Source: Beijerinckia mobilis (GTDB taxonomy: Bacteria > Pseudomonadota > Alphaproteobacteria > Rhizobiales > Beijerinckiaceae). Taken from it: DNA of 64,000 nucleotides. Both the position numbers and the translations under genes were made by a program. The stretch is taken from the NCBI RefSeq assembly GCF_000745425.1, contig NZ_JQJH01000006.1, forward strand, positions 141,755 to 205,754, given 5' to 3'. Below the pieces are notes generated by a model. The model was not told the origin of the DNA. It worked only from the letters and a program-made list of their open reading frames with translations, and did no database searches. The first letter of the stretch is position 1, and every line of letters begins with the position of its first letter. Below, in pieces: positions 51,349-61,305 of the stretch.

Positions 51349-52958
51349 CCATCAGCTGCATCATTTGCCTGATATGCTCGCAAACGTAGCGTGAGGTCGG
51401 TTTGCATTGGGTCCGTGCACGATTAAAAACGGCTTTAGAACACTCCTGTTTTTTAACGTGCTTTCGCCCTTCCCCGGCACCAGCAGCATTGACGCCCATC
51501 TGGCTGATCACAGCTTTTGTGATCAGTGACCTTTGGTGCAAGCATCACCATCTCGCGTGGACTCAATCGCTAGAAAATTGCGCTTCCGTTGGAAGCGTCG
51601 CTCAATGGGAGCCTATCGAGAATATTTTCTCTTTTATTGATAGAAGCCTCCTTCGCCAGGGATCAACAGGCACTCTGCAAACGGAGAATGGTTGCAGCCT
51701 GCCAAAACTGATCGGCGCGGTCGACAGCAAACGCGCTTCGATTTCTTCACTGCGATGAGCAAGCCTCATTATTACGCAGACTTGGTTTTAATGATTGACT
51801 TCGTGCTTGGTTATATCGTTATATACTAAATAAATATATTGATATGCTTCTTCCTTGGAAGAGGCTTACCCGAATAGTCGGATTTCACTCATGTCTCCCT
51901 GAGACTAACACCAAGAGCTTGAGAAACCTAACACATTGGGAGGCAGCATCTTGCCGATGCAAGGCGGTGATGCCAACCTCATCTCGGTATCGTCCGCCAA
52001 TCTTCAATTCACTCTGCCTGTATCCTCTCGTCATCCAGGATTTTTTTCCTTCTTCCCAGGAAATTCGATAACGGCATTTGCAATGCAAGACCATGGCTAG
52101 AAGGTCACCGCCACTTCATTGATGCAAGGAGGGCATGTTCATCAATCGATATTCGTGCGGAACAAAAGGAGAGCGGCAATTGCTCTCGACTTGGATGTAT
52201 CGATTACAACCGCAACCATGGGGCGTTCTAGTCTGGCCGGACACTCTATCCTATCGGATCTTTCAGAGAACTCTCGATTATGTGGGACATTCAAGAATGG
52301 CCCGCTCTCACGCGAGTGACAGAAATCCAGTCGATGCTTAGCCCCATCCTGGGTATGAATGAGGATGGCCGCCACCCACCGAGAAACCCGCTGGCGAGCT
52401 CAGTAATCACAGGGAGAAACCAATTTTTTGTGAAGTTAGCAACATATTGTCGCCATATAGTCATGATTATAATTCTGCTAACTTGAAACAAATATTTGCA
52501 CATGAAAGTATATCCAGAACAATATACATACAGCTAATGCTTAGCTGTTGCGCCTGGTGAATTCCGAAATAATCTGCTCTGTTCCATGCGCAATTGTATG
52601 TTAATAAAAAAGAAGAAAGAAAGATCGTAGACTGGCTTTATACGCCACGCTGCTGCGATTGCCTGTGGATGCCACCGCCTCAACATGTGCCGAACTGTTC
52701 CATTACGGCACAAGTGGTCAGCGCAATTAGAGGAATACAAGCCCCAGTGAGCATGGCTCATTGAGACTTTGCTCTCTGCGTCTGCGGGGTTGCGAACTTG
52801 AAGTCGAACCTCATTGATCCCGACAGGTTGGGATCAGTGAGACTTGGTACAAATGGGTGTTTCGTCCCGGCCTCGGGTCGAGACATCAATGACAGGACAG
52901 GTTATTAACGGGCCATGCCGTCTCATAACCGCTCTTCCCAGTAAGAATATGGAAGTCC
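51349..52958. other. 1.6-kb gap in the polysaccharide region
   Basis: No convincing gene: several 60-120-codon frames lack SD sites and family likeness. An AT-rich segment lies at about 51.78-51.85 kb (likely promoter), and a family A half-unit lies at 52809. The length suggests decayed DNA, where a wzc or polymerase gene might once have been. Confidence 0.5.
52809..52850. repeat. Family A half-unit (hairpin only)
   Basis: CTCATTGATCCC / GGGATCAGTGAG stem around a GACAGGTT loop, followed by ACTTGGTAC. It corresponds to one end of the full unit and lacks the rest. Confidence 0.65.
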
Positions 52959-54257
52959 ATGCCACCGATATCCTCACTCCCGCCCTCATCACCCGCTGGC
53001 GAATATGATAAATCGGAGGTTCTGATTTATGGTATGAATTACGCTCCGGAAATGATCGGGGTTGGACGCTATACCGGCGAAATCGGAGGGCATCTCGCGG
53101 CTCAGGGTCATGCGGTCACAGTCATCACGACTCCGCCTCATTATCCCGGATGGCATGTTCCGAAGTCTCATAAAGGGCAAGGTTATTCATCCGAGAAGGT
53201 CGGGAAGGTCTCGGTACTGCGCTGCCCCATTCTTCTGCGTAAGAACATGCGCGGCATCTGGCGCCTTCTTGCGCCGCTGTCTTTCGCCATAACCTCAATG
53301 CCTCTCGCGCTCTGGCATATTTTCTTTCATCGCCCCACTCTGGTTCTTTGCGTCGAACCGACATTATTCGTCGCCCCGGCAGCTCTCCTCGGAAAGCTCG
53401 TGGGTTCGCGCGTCGTGCTTCATGTACAAGATCTGGAAATCGATGCTGCTTTCGCCGTCGGCCACCTCAAAGGTGGTATGGTACTCAATCTGGCTGGCAA
53501 GATCGAAACTTGGATTCTGCGCCGTTTCGACGGTCTGATTACCATTTCCGTTCAAATGAAAAAGCGGCTTGTTACCAAGGGGGTTCAACCCGAGCGCATC
53601 GATATCGTTCGGAACTGGGTCGATCTCAGCAAGATCAAGCCTCTTGAAGGTGGCAACGGTTTCAGGAAGGAACTTGGTCTCGGCGACGATGATTTCATCG
53701 TTCTTTACGCGGGCAATGTTGGAGCCAAACAAGCGCTTCATATCGTTCTCGACGCGGCCCGCATGCTGCTCGAAAATCCCAAGATCCATTTCGTCATTGC
53801 TGGCGACGGACCTGTCAAAGCATCGTTGCAACAGCGTTACGGCGATCTGCCGAATGTGCATTTCCTGCCCCTGCAGCCGGAAGAGCGCCTTTGCGAATTG
53901 CTGAATCTCGCCAATCTCCACGTGCTCCCGCAGAGCCAGGGAACCGCGGATCTGGTGTTGCCTTCAAAGCTGGGGGGCATGCTGGCCAGTGGCAAACAGC
54001 TTCTTGTCACGGCGGATGCCGGGACGGAACTGCATGATGTTCTCCTTGGCACCGCCTTGCTCGTTCCTGCCGGTGACTCGAAGGGAATGGCTGATGCCAT
54101 CCGTAAACTCGCGGAAGGGGAAGATCTTCCAAATCTCGGTGATGGACGCAAGCTGGCGCAGCTTTTTGGCCGCGACATATGTCTCAGTCGATTTTATCAA
54201 TATTTTATCGGCGATGAGGAATATCTTGCGGGTGAACCATCCATGCGGAAAATCTGA
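52959..54257 (+). CDS. GT4 glycosyltransferase, WcaI-like
   Basis: A 432-residue cytoplasmic or peripheral GT-B enzyme. The N-terminal acceptor domain has YGMNYAPEMIGVGRYTGEIG and VITTPPHYPGWHVP, as in the colanic acid enzyme WcaI. The C-terminal donor domain has DFIVLYAGNVGAKQALHIVL, VIAGDGPVK and the catalytic-site equivalent LPSKLGGMLASGKQLLVTAD. Which sugar it adds is not visible. It is followed by the remains of an AGE-family gene, not by another intact transferase. Confidence 0.92.
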   Translation: MPPISSLPPSSPAGEYDKSEVLIYGMNYAPEMIGVGRYTGEIGGHLAAQGHAVTVITTPPHYPGWHVPKSHKGQGYSSEKVGKVSVLRCPILLRKNMRGIWRLLAPLSFAITSMPLALWHIFFHRPTLVLCVEPTLFVAPAALLGKLVGSRVVLHVQDLEIDAAFAVGHLKGGMVLNLAGKIETWILRRFDGLITISVQMKKRLVTKGVQPERIDIVRNWVDLSKIKPLEGGNGFRKELGLGDDDFIVLYAGNVGAKQALHIVLDAARMLLENPKIHFVIAGDGPVKASLQQRYGDLPNVHFLPLQPEERLCELLNLANLHVLPQSQGTADLVLPSKLGGMLASGKQLLVTADAGTELHDVLLGTALLVPAGDSKGMADAIRKLAEGEDLPNLGDGRKLAQLFGRDICLSRFYQYFIGDEEYLAGEPSMRKI

Positions 54258-54464
54258 CTGGCTTTCCCCAAATGATCAGGCGTTGGTGATGATCGGAGCT
54301 CCCGCTTGTGTGCTCTGGCCGCCATCGTAAAGAATTTCTGTAGACTGCTGGATCAGAGACCGGCCGTACTATGCAAAAAGGCAGCGCCAGCCTTGACCTT
54401 GAAATCATTGCGGTCAAGCGATGACGTGAAAAATTTGCTCTTCCGCTTTGGTGCCTCCAAAGCA

Positions 54465-54960
54465 TGGACTGGCAAAAGGCCGCTTCCGCGACGCGTTGGC
54501 TCTCCGAACGGGCGCCAATACTTCCAACCTCGAAAGATTGCGCGTCACGCTGCGCCAGATTTACGTCTTCGCGCAAGCGACCCAGCGCGATATTCCACAC
54601 GCTCATGAGGCCATTCCGCATGGCTGAGATTTCTTGTTCCCAAAGCCTATCACCCTGACGGCGTGTTTTCTCCTTTCGGCATCGAAGGCAATCCGCAAGA
54701 CGATCAGCGCGAGACTTATGATCTCGTGTTCATGTAGTTTGCTCTCGCGCATGCCGATCGGCTGATCAAAGATTCAAATCCGCTGCCTCCATGCAATCAC
54801 GGTTTGCCACAATATGGTCGAAGCCAGCCTGCAGATTGGCGCACACCCGATGCATACTTGCTGGAAGCAGCCGCTTCGTCACGGCGTAATCGCCCCGTCA
54901 TGACGGCAAGCGAAAAGGGCGGTGATTTTTACGTCAAAACAGGGTTCGACGAATTGGAAT
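54465..54960 (+). pseudogene. Decayed AGE-family epimerase / mannose-6-phosphate isomerase-like gene
   Basis: Pieces of an N-acylglucosamine 2-epimerase-family protein appear in shifting frames: ERLRVTLRQIYVFAQATQRD (54533 on), then after a TGA and a +1 shift KAYHPDGVFSPFGIEGNPQD, then QRETYDLVFM*FALAHADRL with a TAG, and RTPDAYLLEA near 54843. These match the family pattern of an N-terminal RLRxQxRQxYVFAQA, a central HPDGG and YDLAFxLFALA, and a late NPHMHLLEA. At least two frameshifts and two stops make it non-functional. It may have supplied a mannose-type precursor to the neighbouring polysaccharide genes. Confidence 0.7.
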
Positions 54961-55032
54961 CACAAGCCATGCTCCCTGTTTTGTAAACGCATCAAACCTG
55001 GAAGCGGCATCTGCTCTTGGGTTTGATGTTTT

Positions 55033-55168
55033 AATATACCACTATCCCGAAGGAATAAGGTGGCACACTCTTATAAATCATTGGAATAAAATGATTTATA
55101 AGAACAGAGCCCGAATTCCAGCGGAATTCAGGTATACTAAGTCTCGATGAATATGACTCATTGAGGCT
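55033..55168. repeat. Dispersed repeat family A, best full copy
   Basis: Order of parts: AATATACCACTATCCCGAAG, GAATAAGGTGGCACACTC, a hairpin TTATAAATCATT / AATGATTTATAA (near 55072-55101), a smaller hairpin CCCGAATTCC / GGAATTCAGG (55111-55134), TATACTAAGTCTC and a CTCATTGAGG end. It lies directly before the flippase gene and may affect its expression. Confidence 0.8.
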
Positions 55169-55302
55169 TGCCTCCGCGACTGCAAGGCATAAGGCAAATT
55201 CTGGGATCTCGTCCTGCACAACCGGAACGAAAAGTTTCTGTCTGTTCAAGGGCTTTCTTACATAACCTGAGAACAGGTTCGAACGGTGGCAGAGTTTCGG
55301 AT

Positions 55303-56661
55303 ATGATTGGTCAACTCGTTGGGTCGCGCTCTTTTCAACGGCTCGCCTCGAATTTCGGTGCGCAGATCTTTAATCAATGCGTCACGATCGGCGTTCAGAT
55401 CCTGCTCGTCCCGGTCCTGCTGCATGCCTGGGGCAAAGAGCATTATGGTACCTGGCTGCTGCTCGCCGCCATACCCACTTATCTGACCTTCAGCGATTTC
55501 GGTTTCACATTCATCGCAAAGAACGAAATGACGATGAAGGTCGCATCAGGCGACCGGTCAGGCGCACTGACAATCTATCAAAGCGTCTTCATGCTGTTGA
55601 ACATGGTTGTCATCATGGTGATTTCTCTCGCCGTGCTGCTCGTTTTCTCGATCCGGATCGGAGGCCTTTTCAATCTCGGTGATGTCGACGAGCAGACCGC
55701 CAAGATGGTCTTGCTGATCCTCATCACCACCGTCATCTTCTACCAATATTTCCTGCTTTTTTCCGGGGGCATGCGTTCAGAAGGCAAGCCCGCAGAAGAA
55801 ACGAGCTGGAATGCGCTCGGCCGCCTTTGCGAGGGCATCGCGACCGGCATGACCGCGTTGCTCGGCGGAGATCTCATTGCCGCCGCAATCGCCATTCTTA
55901 TCAACCGCCTGGTTTTCAACGCCTTCCTGTTTCTCCGTCTGCGTGGACTTGCCTCGTATCTCGTGCTCGGGTGGAAACATGCCTCTCGCGATGAGATCAA
56001 ACGTCTCTTCAATCCCTCCGTCAGCTATATGTTCGTTTCCATCGCGCAGGCCCTCATGATACAGGGGCCGGTCATCGTCCTCGGGGCGCTCGCTCCCGTC
56101 ACCCAGGTCGTGATATTTTCAACGTCGCGAACCCTGGCGCGCCTTGGGACCTCCGCCTCGAATATTCTCAATTTCTCGGTGATTCCCGAATATTCCCGCA
56201 TTTACGGGTTGAAGGAAATGGAACGATTCCTCCATTTCATCAAAATCCACTTTGCTCTGACCATCGCCGGCGCGATCGCCTATGTCATCATTATGGAAAC
56301 CTTTGGCGGGATCGTCATGGATTATTGGACGAATGACATCGTCAAGGCCCCTCAGCCATTCTTCACGCTGCTCGTCCTATCAGTCTTCGCGGAAATGGTC
56401 TGGTCGGCTTTGTTTACGCCTCTCAGCGCGGTCAACCAGCATATTTCGGTCTCCTATAGTTTCGCCACGCTAAGCTGTATTGGCATTGTCTTGTGTTATG
56501 TACTCGTTCAATATTTCAGTCTGACCGGGACCGCGGTGGCGCTGATGAGCGTGCATTGGGGCATGATCTTCGTCACGGCCTATGCCCTTTTGCAGCGCTA
56601 TCCCCGTCGCCCGCAGACCGTCATGACGCAAGATTCTCCCAGCGAGAACATCGCGCGCTAG
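55303..56661 (+). CDS. Wzx-like polysaccharide flippase
   Basis: An inner-membrane protein of 452 residues with 12-14 hydrophobic helices, of the MATE/MVF-type polysaccharide transport superfamily. It begins LVGSRSFQRLASNFGAQIFN, QILLVPVLLHAWGKEHYGTW and the FSDFGF motif common in O-antigen and EPS flippases. It moves lipid-linked repeat units to the periplasmic side. The start ATG 55303 matches the family N-terminus; the frame extends upstream into a family A repeat. No Wzy-like polymerase gene is near. Confidence 0.9.
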   Translation: MIGQLVGSRSFQRLASNFGAQIFNQCVTIGVQILLVPVLLHAWGKEHYGTWLLLAAIPTYLTFSDFGFTFIAKNEMTMKVASGDRSGALTIYQSVFMLLNMVVIMVISLAVLLVFSIRIGGLFNLGDVDEQTAKMVLLILITTVIFYQYFLLFSGGMRSEGKPAEETSWNALGRLCEGIATGMTALLGGDLIAAAIAILINRLVFNAFLFLRLRGLASYLVLGWKHASRDEIKRLFNPSVSYMFVSIAQALMIQGPVIVLGALAPVTQVVIFSTSRTLARLGTSASNILNFSVIPEYSRIYGLKEMERFLHFIKIHFALTIAGAIAYVIIMETFGGIVMDYWTNDIVKAPQPFFTLLVLSVFAEMVWSALFTPLSAVNQHISVSYSFATLSCIGIVLCYVLVQYFSLTGTAVALMSVHWGMIFVTAYALLQRYPRRPQTVMTQDSPSENIAR

Positions 56662-56760
56662 AGCGTTTCGGAATTATCCGGAAACGCTCCACTCAAAAAA
56701 CGGGGCATTTTTAGGATGATGGAACCGCGAAGCGATTCAACCTTATCGGAAAATGCTCTC
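56661..56760. repeat. Dispersed repeat family B copy (reverse orientation)
   Basis: Starts with a GAGCGTTTC / GAAACGCTC hairpin at the flippase stop codon, then ACTCAAAAAACGGGGCATTT, GATGGAACCGCGAAGCGATT and GGAAAATGCTCTC. The reverse complement matches the copy after nusA in order and sequence. It overlaps the last base of the flippase gene. Confidence 0.75.
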
Positions 56761-56843
56761 GGCACCGTTAAGGCAGAACCATCGATATTCTCCCTCTCGC
56801 CGAGAAGCCATCTTTGTGGAACTTCGGGTTTTGGATTTAGAAC

Positions 56844-58034
56844 ATGGCAATGGTGTTTCCGTTTTCCACCGATAACCGGACACGTGTGATTCTCTCCGGC
56901 CTTGCCACCTATTCAAAGATCGGCGGATTACAGCAATTCAACCGCCGCCTCGTCAGGAACCTTGCCGCGCGGGCACAGGACAAGCGGACCTCAACCGAGG
57001 CAATCGGTTTGTTTTACGAGGATCGCGCGACAGTCCCGCCAAATATTGAAGGCATGACCATCCATACTTCCGAGCGGAACCGCGTCTTCGCATTCAAAAC
57101 GCTCTGGACTGCTGTTACCAAGGGCGATGTCCTGCTCATTGCACATATTAATTTGTTGCCGCTTGCCGCACTCATCCACTGCCTGCGTCCGCGCATGCCG
57201 ATCATTTTGTTCGTCCATGGCATCGAGGTCTGGAATCTCCCCACTTTTCGAAGAAGAAAGTGGTACGAGCCTCTGCTGGTAAAATGCCTCACGCGGGTCG
57301 CCTCGGTGAGCCAATTTACCGCTGATATAATGGCGCGCGAATTTCGCGTTCCGAAAAGCAAATTCAGGTTGCTGCCTAATGCGGTCGATAGTGCCGAGAC
57401 GCCTGCCACCCTCCCTGCTGCTTCCCTAGGAAAACCCGCCGGCACTCCGACGATTCTCAGTGTCGCCCGCCTCAATCGCGTCGATCGTGCGAAGAATTTC
57501 GACAAGGTTATCAGGGCCGTCGCCCTCTTCTCCGAACGCCTGCCGCAGGTACGCTATGAGATCGTCGGCGACGGCGACCTTCGGCCGGAACTCGAGGCGC
57601 TCGCCCGCGAGCTCAAAATCGATCATCAGATTCATTTTCTCGGACGCCTCTCCGACACGGAACTCGCTTCCGCCTATGAACGTGCATCCGTCTTCATCAT
57701 GCCCTCGACGAAGGAAGGGTTCGGCATCGTCTATCTTGAAGCCTGGCAATATGGCGTGCCGGTCATTTGCGCCGATGTCGGGGCCCCGAAGGAATTGATC
57801 GACGATGGCGTCGACGGTTTCGCCGTCGATCCGGAAAATATCGAGATGGTGGCAGATCGCCTCGAACGCATTCTGAGCGATAAAGAGAGCTCGCTTCGGA
57901 TGGGCGCGAATGGCCGTCACAAGGTCGAAACCCGTTATTCCAATGCAAGTTTTCGGGCGAACCTCGACCAGATTCTGGATGAGGTCCTGGAAACCGGCTC
58001 TTCGAAAAAAATGGTCGCTCATACGTCCAAATGA
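56844..58034 (+). CDS. GT4 glycosyltransferase
   Basis: A 396-residue GT-B glycosyltransferase. Acceptor-side motif SGLATYSKIGGLQQFNRRLV, donor-side TPTILSVARLNRVDRAKNFD, YEIVGDGDLRPELEAL, HFLGRLSDTELASAYERASV and the family signature PSTKEGFGIVYLEAWQYGVP with catalytic-site Glu residues (EX7E). The enzyme should retain the anomeric configuration of the donor sugar. Met1 or Met3 is the start. Next in line is the DprE1-like gene, 161 bp away. Confidence 0.94.
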   Translation: MAMVFPFSTDNRTRVILSGLATYSKIGGLQQFNRRLVRNLAARAQDKRTSTEAIGLFYEDRATVPPNIEGMTIHTSERNRVFAFKTLWTAVTKGDVLLIAHINLLPLAALIHCLRPRMPIILFVHGIEVWNLPTFRRRKWYEPLLVKCLTRVASVSQFTADIMAREFRVPKSKFRLLPNAVDSAETPATLPAASLGKPAGTPTILSVARLNRVDRAKNFDKVIRAVALFSERLPQVRYEIVGDGDLRPELEALARELKIDHQIHFLGRLSDTELASAYERASVFIMPSTKEGFGIVYLEAWQYGVPVICADVGAPKELIDDGVDGFAVDPENIEMVADRLERILSDKESSLRMGANGRHKVETRYSNASFRANLDQILDEVLETGSSKKMVAHTSK

Positions 58035-58195
58035 GGAAGGGTGTCAGACACCAGCACGGCCATCCGTTCTCTTCCTTTTGATTGGCAAAACCGAAAGCGG
58101 CAAATATACAGAAGCCGTCATTGGTCTCGCAGCAGGCGATTTCGCCGACGATCTGCCCGGCCGCACCTGTGCATTTTCAAGAATAAGGCGACCTC

Positions 58196-59530
58196 ATGGA
58201 ACTGAGCGGCTGGGCCCGTTATCCGCGCTTCGATTCCACTCTCTTCGCACCCGCGACCAAGGCCGAGGTTCTGGCGATCGAACAGAAACTCGCGCATTAC
58301 ATCGCTCGCGGCAATGGCCGCTCCTACGGCGATGCGGCGATCGGGTCGAGAGCCAGCATCTCGATGCTTGGCCTCAATCGATTTGGTGCGTTCGACCCCG
58401 AGACGCATCTCCTGACCGTCGAAGCCGGTGTCCTTCTCGCCGACGTCATCGCGACCTATTTGCCCAAAGGCTATTTCCCGCCGGTCGTTCCGGGCACGAA
58501 ATTCGCCACGATCGGCGGCATGATCGCCGCCGACGTGCACGGCAAGAACCATTACCGGGTCGGCAGTTTCGGCAACCATGTTCAATCGCTGCATCTGGCA
58601 CTTCCCTCGGGAGAAGTGGTTTTCTGCTCGAAAGAAGAGAATCGGGATCTGTTCGATGCCACCATCGGCGGCATGGGGCTGACAGGCACGATACTCGACG
58701 CGACCTTCCCCCTGATCAACGTACCAAGCGGCTGGATCCAGGAAGAAACGATCGTCGCCCCCAATCTCGAGGCAGCGCTCGACCTTCTGTCGAACCACAC
58801 CGAAGCAGCCTATAGTTCCGCCTGGATCGATTGTCTTTCGACCGGCAAGTCGCTCGGCCGTTCTCTTGTCCATCTCGGCGAACATGCAAGACCGATCGTC
58901 GTCGAGGAATTAAAGCCCGGCGCCGATCTTTTTCCCCAGCCGAGCGTCGATACTCTCACCCTGCCCCTCGAGTTTCCGTCCTTCACGCTCAATCGCCTGA
59001 GTGTTGCAGCCTTCAACGCCCTGCAATATCGCAAGGGCGCTTTGACCGCCGGCGTTCCGCTCCTCAAAGGGATCGATACGTTTTTCTGCCCGCTCGACGG
59101 CCTGATCGAATGGAACCGCATTTACGGCAAACGCGGCTTCATTCAGCATCAATCCCTTATTCCGAATGAGAAGGCGCCAACTGTCCTCGCCGAAATATTG
59201 CGCCGCTTCGCGGTGCGGGGAAATGCTTCGTTCCTTGCGAGCCTCAAGAAACTGGGCCCCGCCTCATCCGGTCTGCTGTCTTTTCCGAGCCCCGGTTATA
59301 CATTGTCGCTCGATCTTTCGATCGATCGCGGATTATTCGAATTCCTCGACGAGATCGACGCCCTTGTCATCAAGGCAGGCGGAAGAATCTATCTCGCCAA
59401 GGATGCCCGTCAGTCGCCACAAACTCTCGTGGCAGGCTATCCGGGTCTCGAACGCTTCCGCGCGATTCGTGCCAAGGTCGATCCCGATTCGCTTCTGACC
59501 TCCCGCATGTCCGAACGCCTGGGTCTCTGA
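58196..59530 (+). CDS. FAD-linked oxidoreductase, DprE1-like
   Basis: A 444-residue flavoprotein with a VAO-type FAD domain (ARGNGRSYGDAAIG, GTKFATIGGMIAADVHGKNH, GMGLTGTILDATF) and a C-terminal ALO-type substrate domain. This layout matches DprE1, which oxidises the C2' of decaprenyl-phospho-ribose in the first half of epimerisation to the arabinose donor. The next gene codes for an SDR like DprE2, which does the second half. The pair suggests a polyprenyl-phospho-pentose donor made for the local polysaccharide. AAGG lies about 11 nt before the ATG. The substrate is inferred. Confidence 0.85.
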   Translation: MELSGWARYPRFDSTLFAPATKAEVLAIEQKLAHYIARGNGRSYGDAAIGSRASISMLGLNRFGAFDPETHLLTVEAGVLLADVIATYLPKGYFPPVVPGTKFATIGGMIAADVHGKNHYRVGSFGNHVQSLHLALPSGEVVFCSKEENRDLFDATIGGMGLTGTILDATFPLINVPSGWIQEETIVAPNLEAALDLLSNHTEAAYSSAWIDCLSTGKSLGRSLVHLGEHARPIVVEELKPGADLFPQPSVDTLTLPLEFPSFTLNRLSVAAFNALQYRKGALTAGVPLLKGIDTFFCPLDGLIEWNRIYGKRGFIQHQSLIPNEKAPTVLAEILRRFAVRGNASFLASLKKLGPASSGLLSFPSPGYTLSLDLSIDRGLFEFLDEIDALVIKAGGRIYLAKDARQSPQTLVAGYPGLERFRAIRAKVDPDSLLTSRMSERLGL

Positions 59531-59755
59531 CATCTCTTTGCGAAAGCAAGAGACAGAGCTCCGCATAGGAGAATTGGGAAAAGCGGGATACGCGTCGATC
59601 CGAACCTATTCCGCTTTGAAACCGTTTGGAGGAATCCGAACGGTTCCACAAAAAGGCTTCAGAGCCGCCGCGGCTACCACCCGGCGTCACCCATTATTAA
59701 ACCCGGAATCCTGCTCGCCCCCGAGAGGATCTCCGCCACCGAACTTTAACGATCA

Positions 59756-60538
59756 TTGGGGCGGTTCGATTTGGCACATCTTCCTGAAAACTCCCCGACC
59801 GATCCGCAATCCCTGCTGGTGATCGGCGGCACATCCGATATCGGCCGCGCCTGCGCCTTACGGTTTGCGGAAGCGGGATATACAATTCTGCTTGCCGGCA
59901 ACGATGCGGAAAGCCTGGCGCGCGAGGCGGATGACATCAAAGCACGCAGCGGCGCCGCAGTTTCCCTGCATTCGCTCGACATTCTCAAGACGGAGACTTT
60001 TACCGATTTCATCGCGCAATTGCCCGTCCTGCCGGATATCGTCCTGACTGCAGAAGAATGCACCGGTGATCAGCATAAAGCGGAAAGTGACCTCGATTAT
60101 TCAAGCATGATCATGCGTGCGAATTTCGAGAGTCCGGCGCTCCTGCTCGGCCTCTTCGCTGAGAAATTCACTGCGAGAAATTCCGGTGTTCTCATTGGCG
60201 TGAGTTCAGTGGCCGGCGACCGTGGATGCGCGCGCAATTACGTCTACGGAGCAGCCAAAGCCGGGTTGAATGCCTTTCTCTCAGGACTGCGTAATCGCTT
60301 CGGCAATTCCGAAATACGGGTCGTAACCGTGAAACCTGGTTTCGTGCGGACTGGTCCGATCGAAAACGTCTCGTTGCCCAGGTTCCTGACGGCCGAGCCA
60401 CGCCAGGTCGCGCAATCCGTCTATCGCGCCGCGGTCACGCACCGGCGTGACGTCGTTTACGCAAAATCGATCTGGTGTCTGGTGAGCGCGATTATTGCCG
60501 TGATCCCGGAATCCCTCTTCAAGCGCATGCATCTCTGA
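59756..60538 (+). CDS. SDR oxidoreductase, DprE2-like
   Basis: A 260-residue short-chain dehydrogenase. Cofactor motif VIGGTSDIGRACALRFAEAG, catalytic Ser in GVSSVAGDRG and YGAAK, then VKPGFVRTG. The C-terminal hydrophobic stretch (IWCLVSAIIAVIPESLFKRM) is seen in DprE2 (Rv3791-like) and anchors it near the membrane, where it would reduce the keto intermediate made by the DprE1-like partner. There is no in-frame ATG near the N-terminus; TTG 59756 just after an in-frame TAA or TTG 59771 must be used, which is unusual, and no clear SD is seen. Confidence 0.85.
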   Translation: MGRFDLAHLPENSPTDPQSLLVIGGTSDIGRACALRFAEAGYTILLAGNDAESLAREADDIKARSGAAVSLHSLDILKTETFTDFIAQLPVLPDIVLTAEECTGDQHKAESDLDYSSMIMRANFESPALLLGLFAEKFTARNSGVLIGVSSVAGDRGCARNYVYGAAKAGLNAFLSGLRNRFGNSEIRVVTVKPGFVRTGPIENVSLPRFLTAEPRQVAQSVYRAAVTHRRDVVYAKSIWCLVSAIIAVIPESLFKRMHL

Positions 60539-60690
60539 AAACATGCGCCGCGATTAGCGGTGCATGTTCCTTCTTTGCCATCATGTCTTGGTGAGCATGC
60601 CCTTAAGCTTTGTATGATATCCGGTATCAATGAGGATGATCATTGATACCGGGTTCCCCATGACTGCGAGGCAACGGCTTTCAAGCCGGA

Positions 60691-60728
60691 CTTCATTGAT
60701 CTCGACAGTTGGGATCAATGAGCTTGGG
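60691..60728. repeat. Family A half-unit
   Basis: TTCATTGATC and GGGATCAATGAG form a stem around TCGACAGTT, followed by CTTGGGA. It lies 14 bp after the HdeD-like gene's stop, in the plus orientation. Confidence 0.6.
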
Positions 60729-60741
60729 AAGCGCCCCCTCG

Positions 60742-61305
60742 TCAGGCAGTCGCGTTGCCTGGGCGAGGCTGCAAGGCCAGGAGCAGCCAGCCGACCCCCT
60801 GGAAAAGCATATCGAACCCGAGCAGATAACCAAGAACGAAGAGGCCACTGACTGGCCAGCCGAACAGAATGATAAGTCCGGCGATCACGCCAAATATGCC
60901 GGATAAGGCCAGAGGCCAGCCAAACTGGGACCAGAAGATGGTGCCGAGGTAGAGCCGTACGAAACCGGAAACCAGCAGCACCACACCGAGGACATAGGTG
61001 AGGACCAAAGATCCTGCGACCGGTTGCGTGACGAGCATCACGCCGCCGATGACGTAAAGTATACCAAGAATGATATGCCAGAAAAAGCCACCCCAGCCCT
61101 TCGTCCAGAAGGCGTGAAAGACTTCATAGACACCCGCGACAATGGCACAAGCACCGATGATAACAGTGCTGATGAGTGTCGCGACGATGACATCGCCAAG
61201 AATGAAAAAACCGGCAACGATGAACACGACACCCAAAAGGATACGTGCCCATAAAGGCACCTGTGCCTGAGCGTTCAACGCAGAAGATGAATTCAAACTC
61301 ATCAT
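60742..61305 (-). CDS. HdeD-family membrane protein (DUF308)
   Basis: A 187-residue integral membrane protein with six hydrophobic helices arranged as three DUF308 hairpins (ILLGVVFIVAGFFILGDVIV, IILGILYVIGGVMLV, LALSGIFGVIAGLIILFGWP). HdeD in E. coli helps survive acid at high cell density. ATG 61305 has AGGAG 5 nt upstream; the adjacent ATG 61302 is equivalent. The frame to 61323 is rejected. No other acid-response genes are near. Confidence 0.92.
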   Translation of the reverse strand: MMSLNSSSALNAQAQVPLWARILLGVVFIVAGFFILGDVIVATLISTVIIGACAIVAGVYEVFHAFWTKGWGGFFWHIILGILYVIGGVMLVTQPVAGSLVLTYVLGVVLLVSGFVRLYLGTIFWSQFGWPLALSGIFGVIAGLIILFGWPVSGLFVLGYLLGFDMLFQGVGWLLLALQPRPGNATA

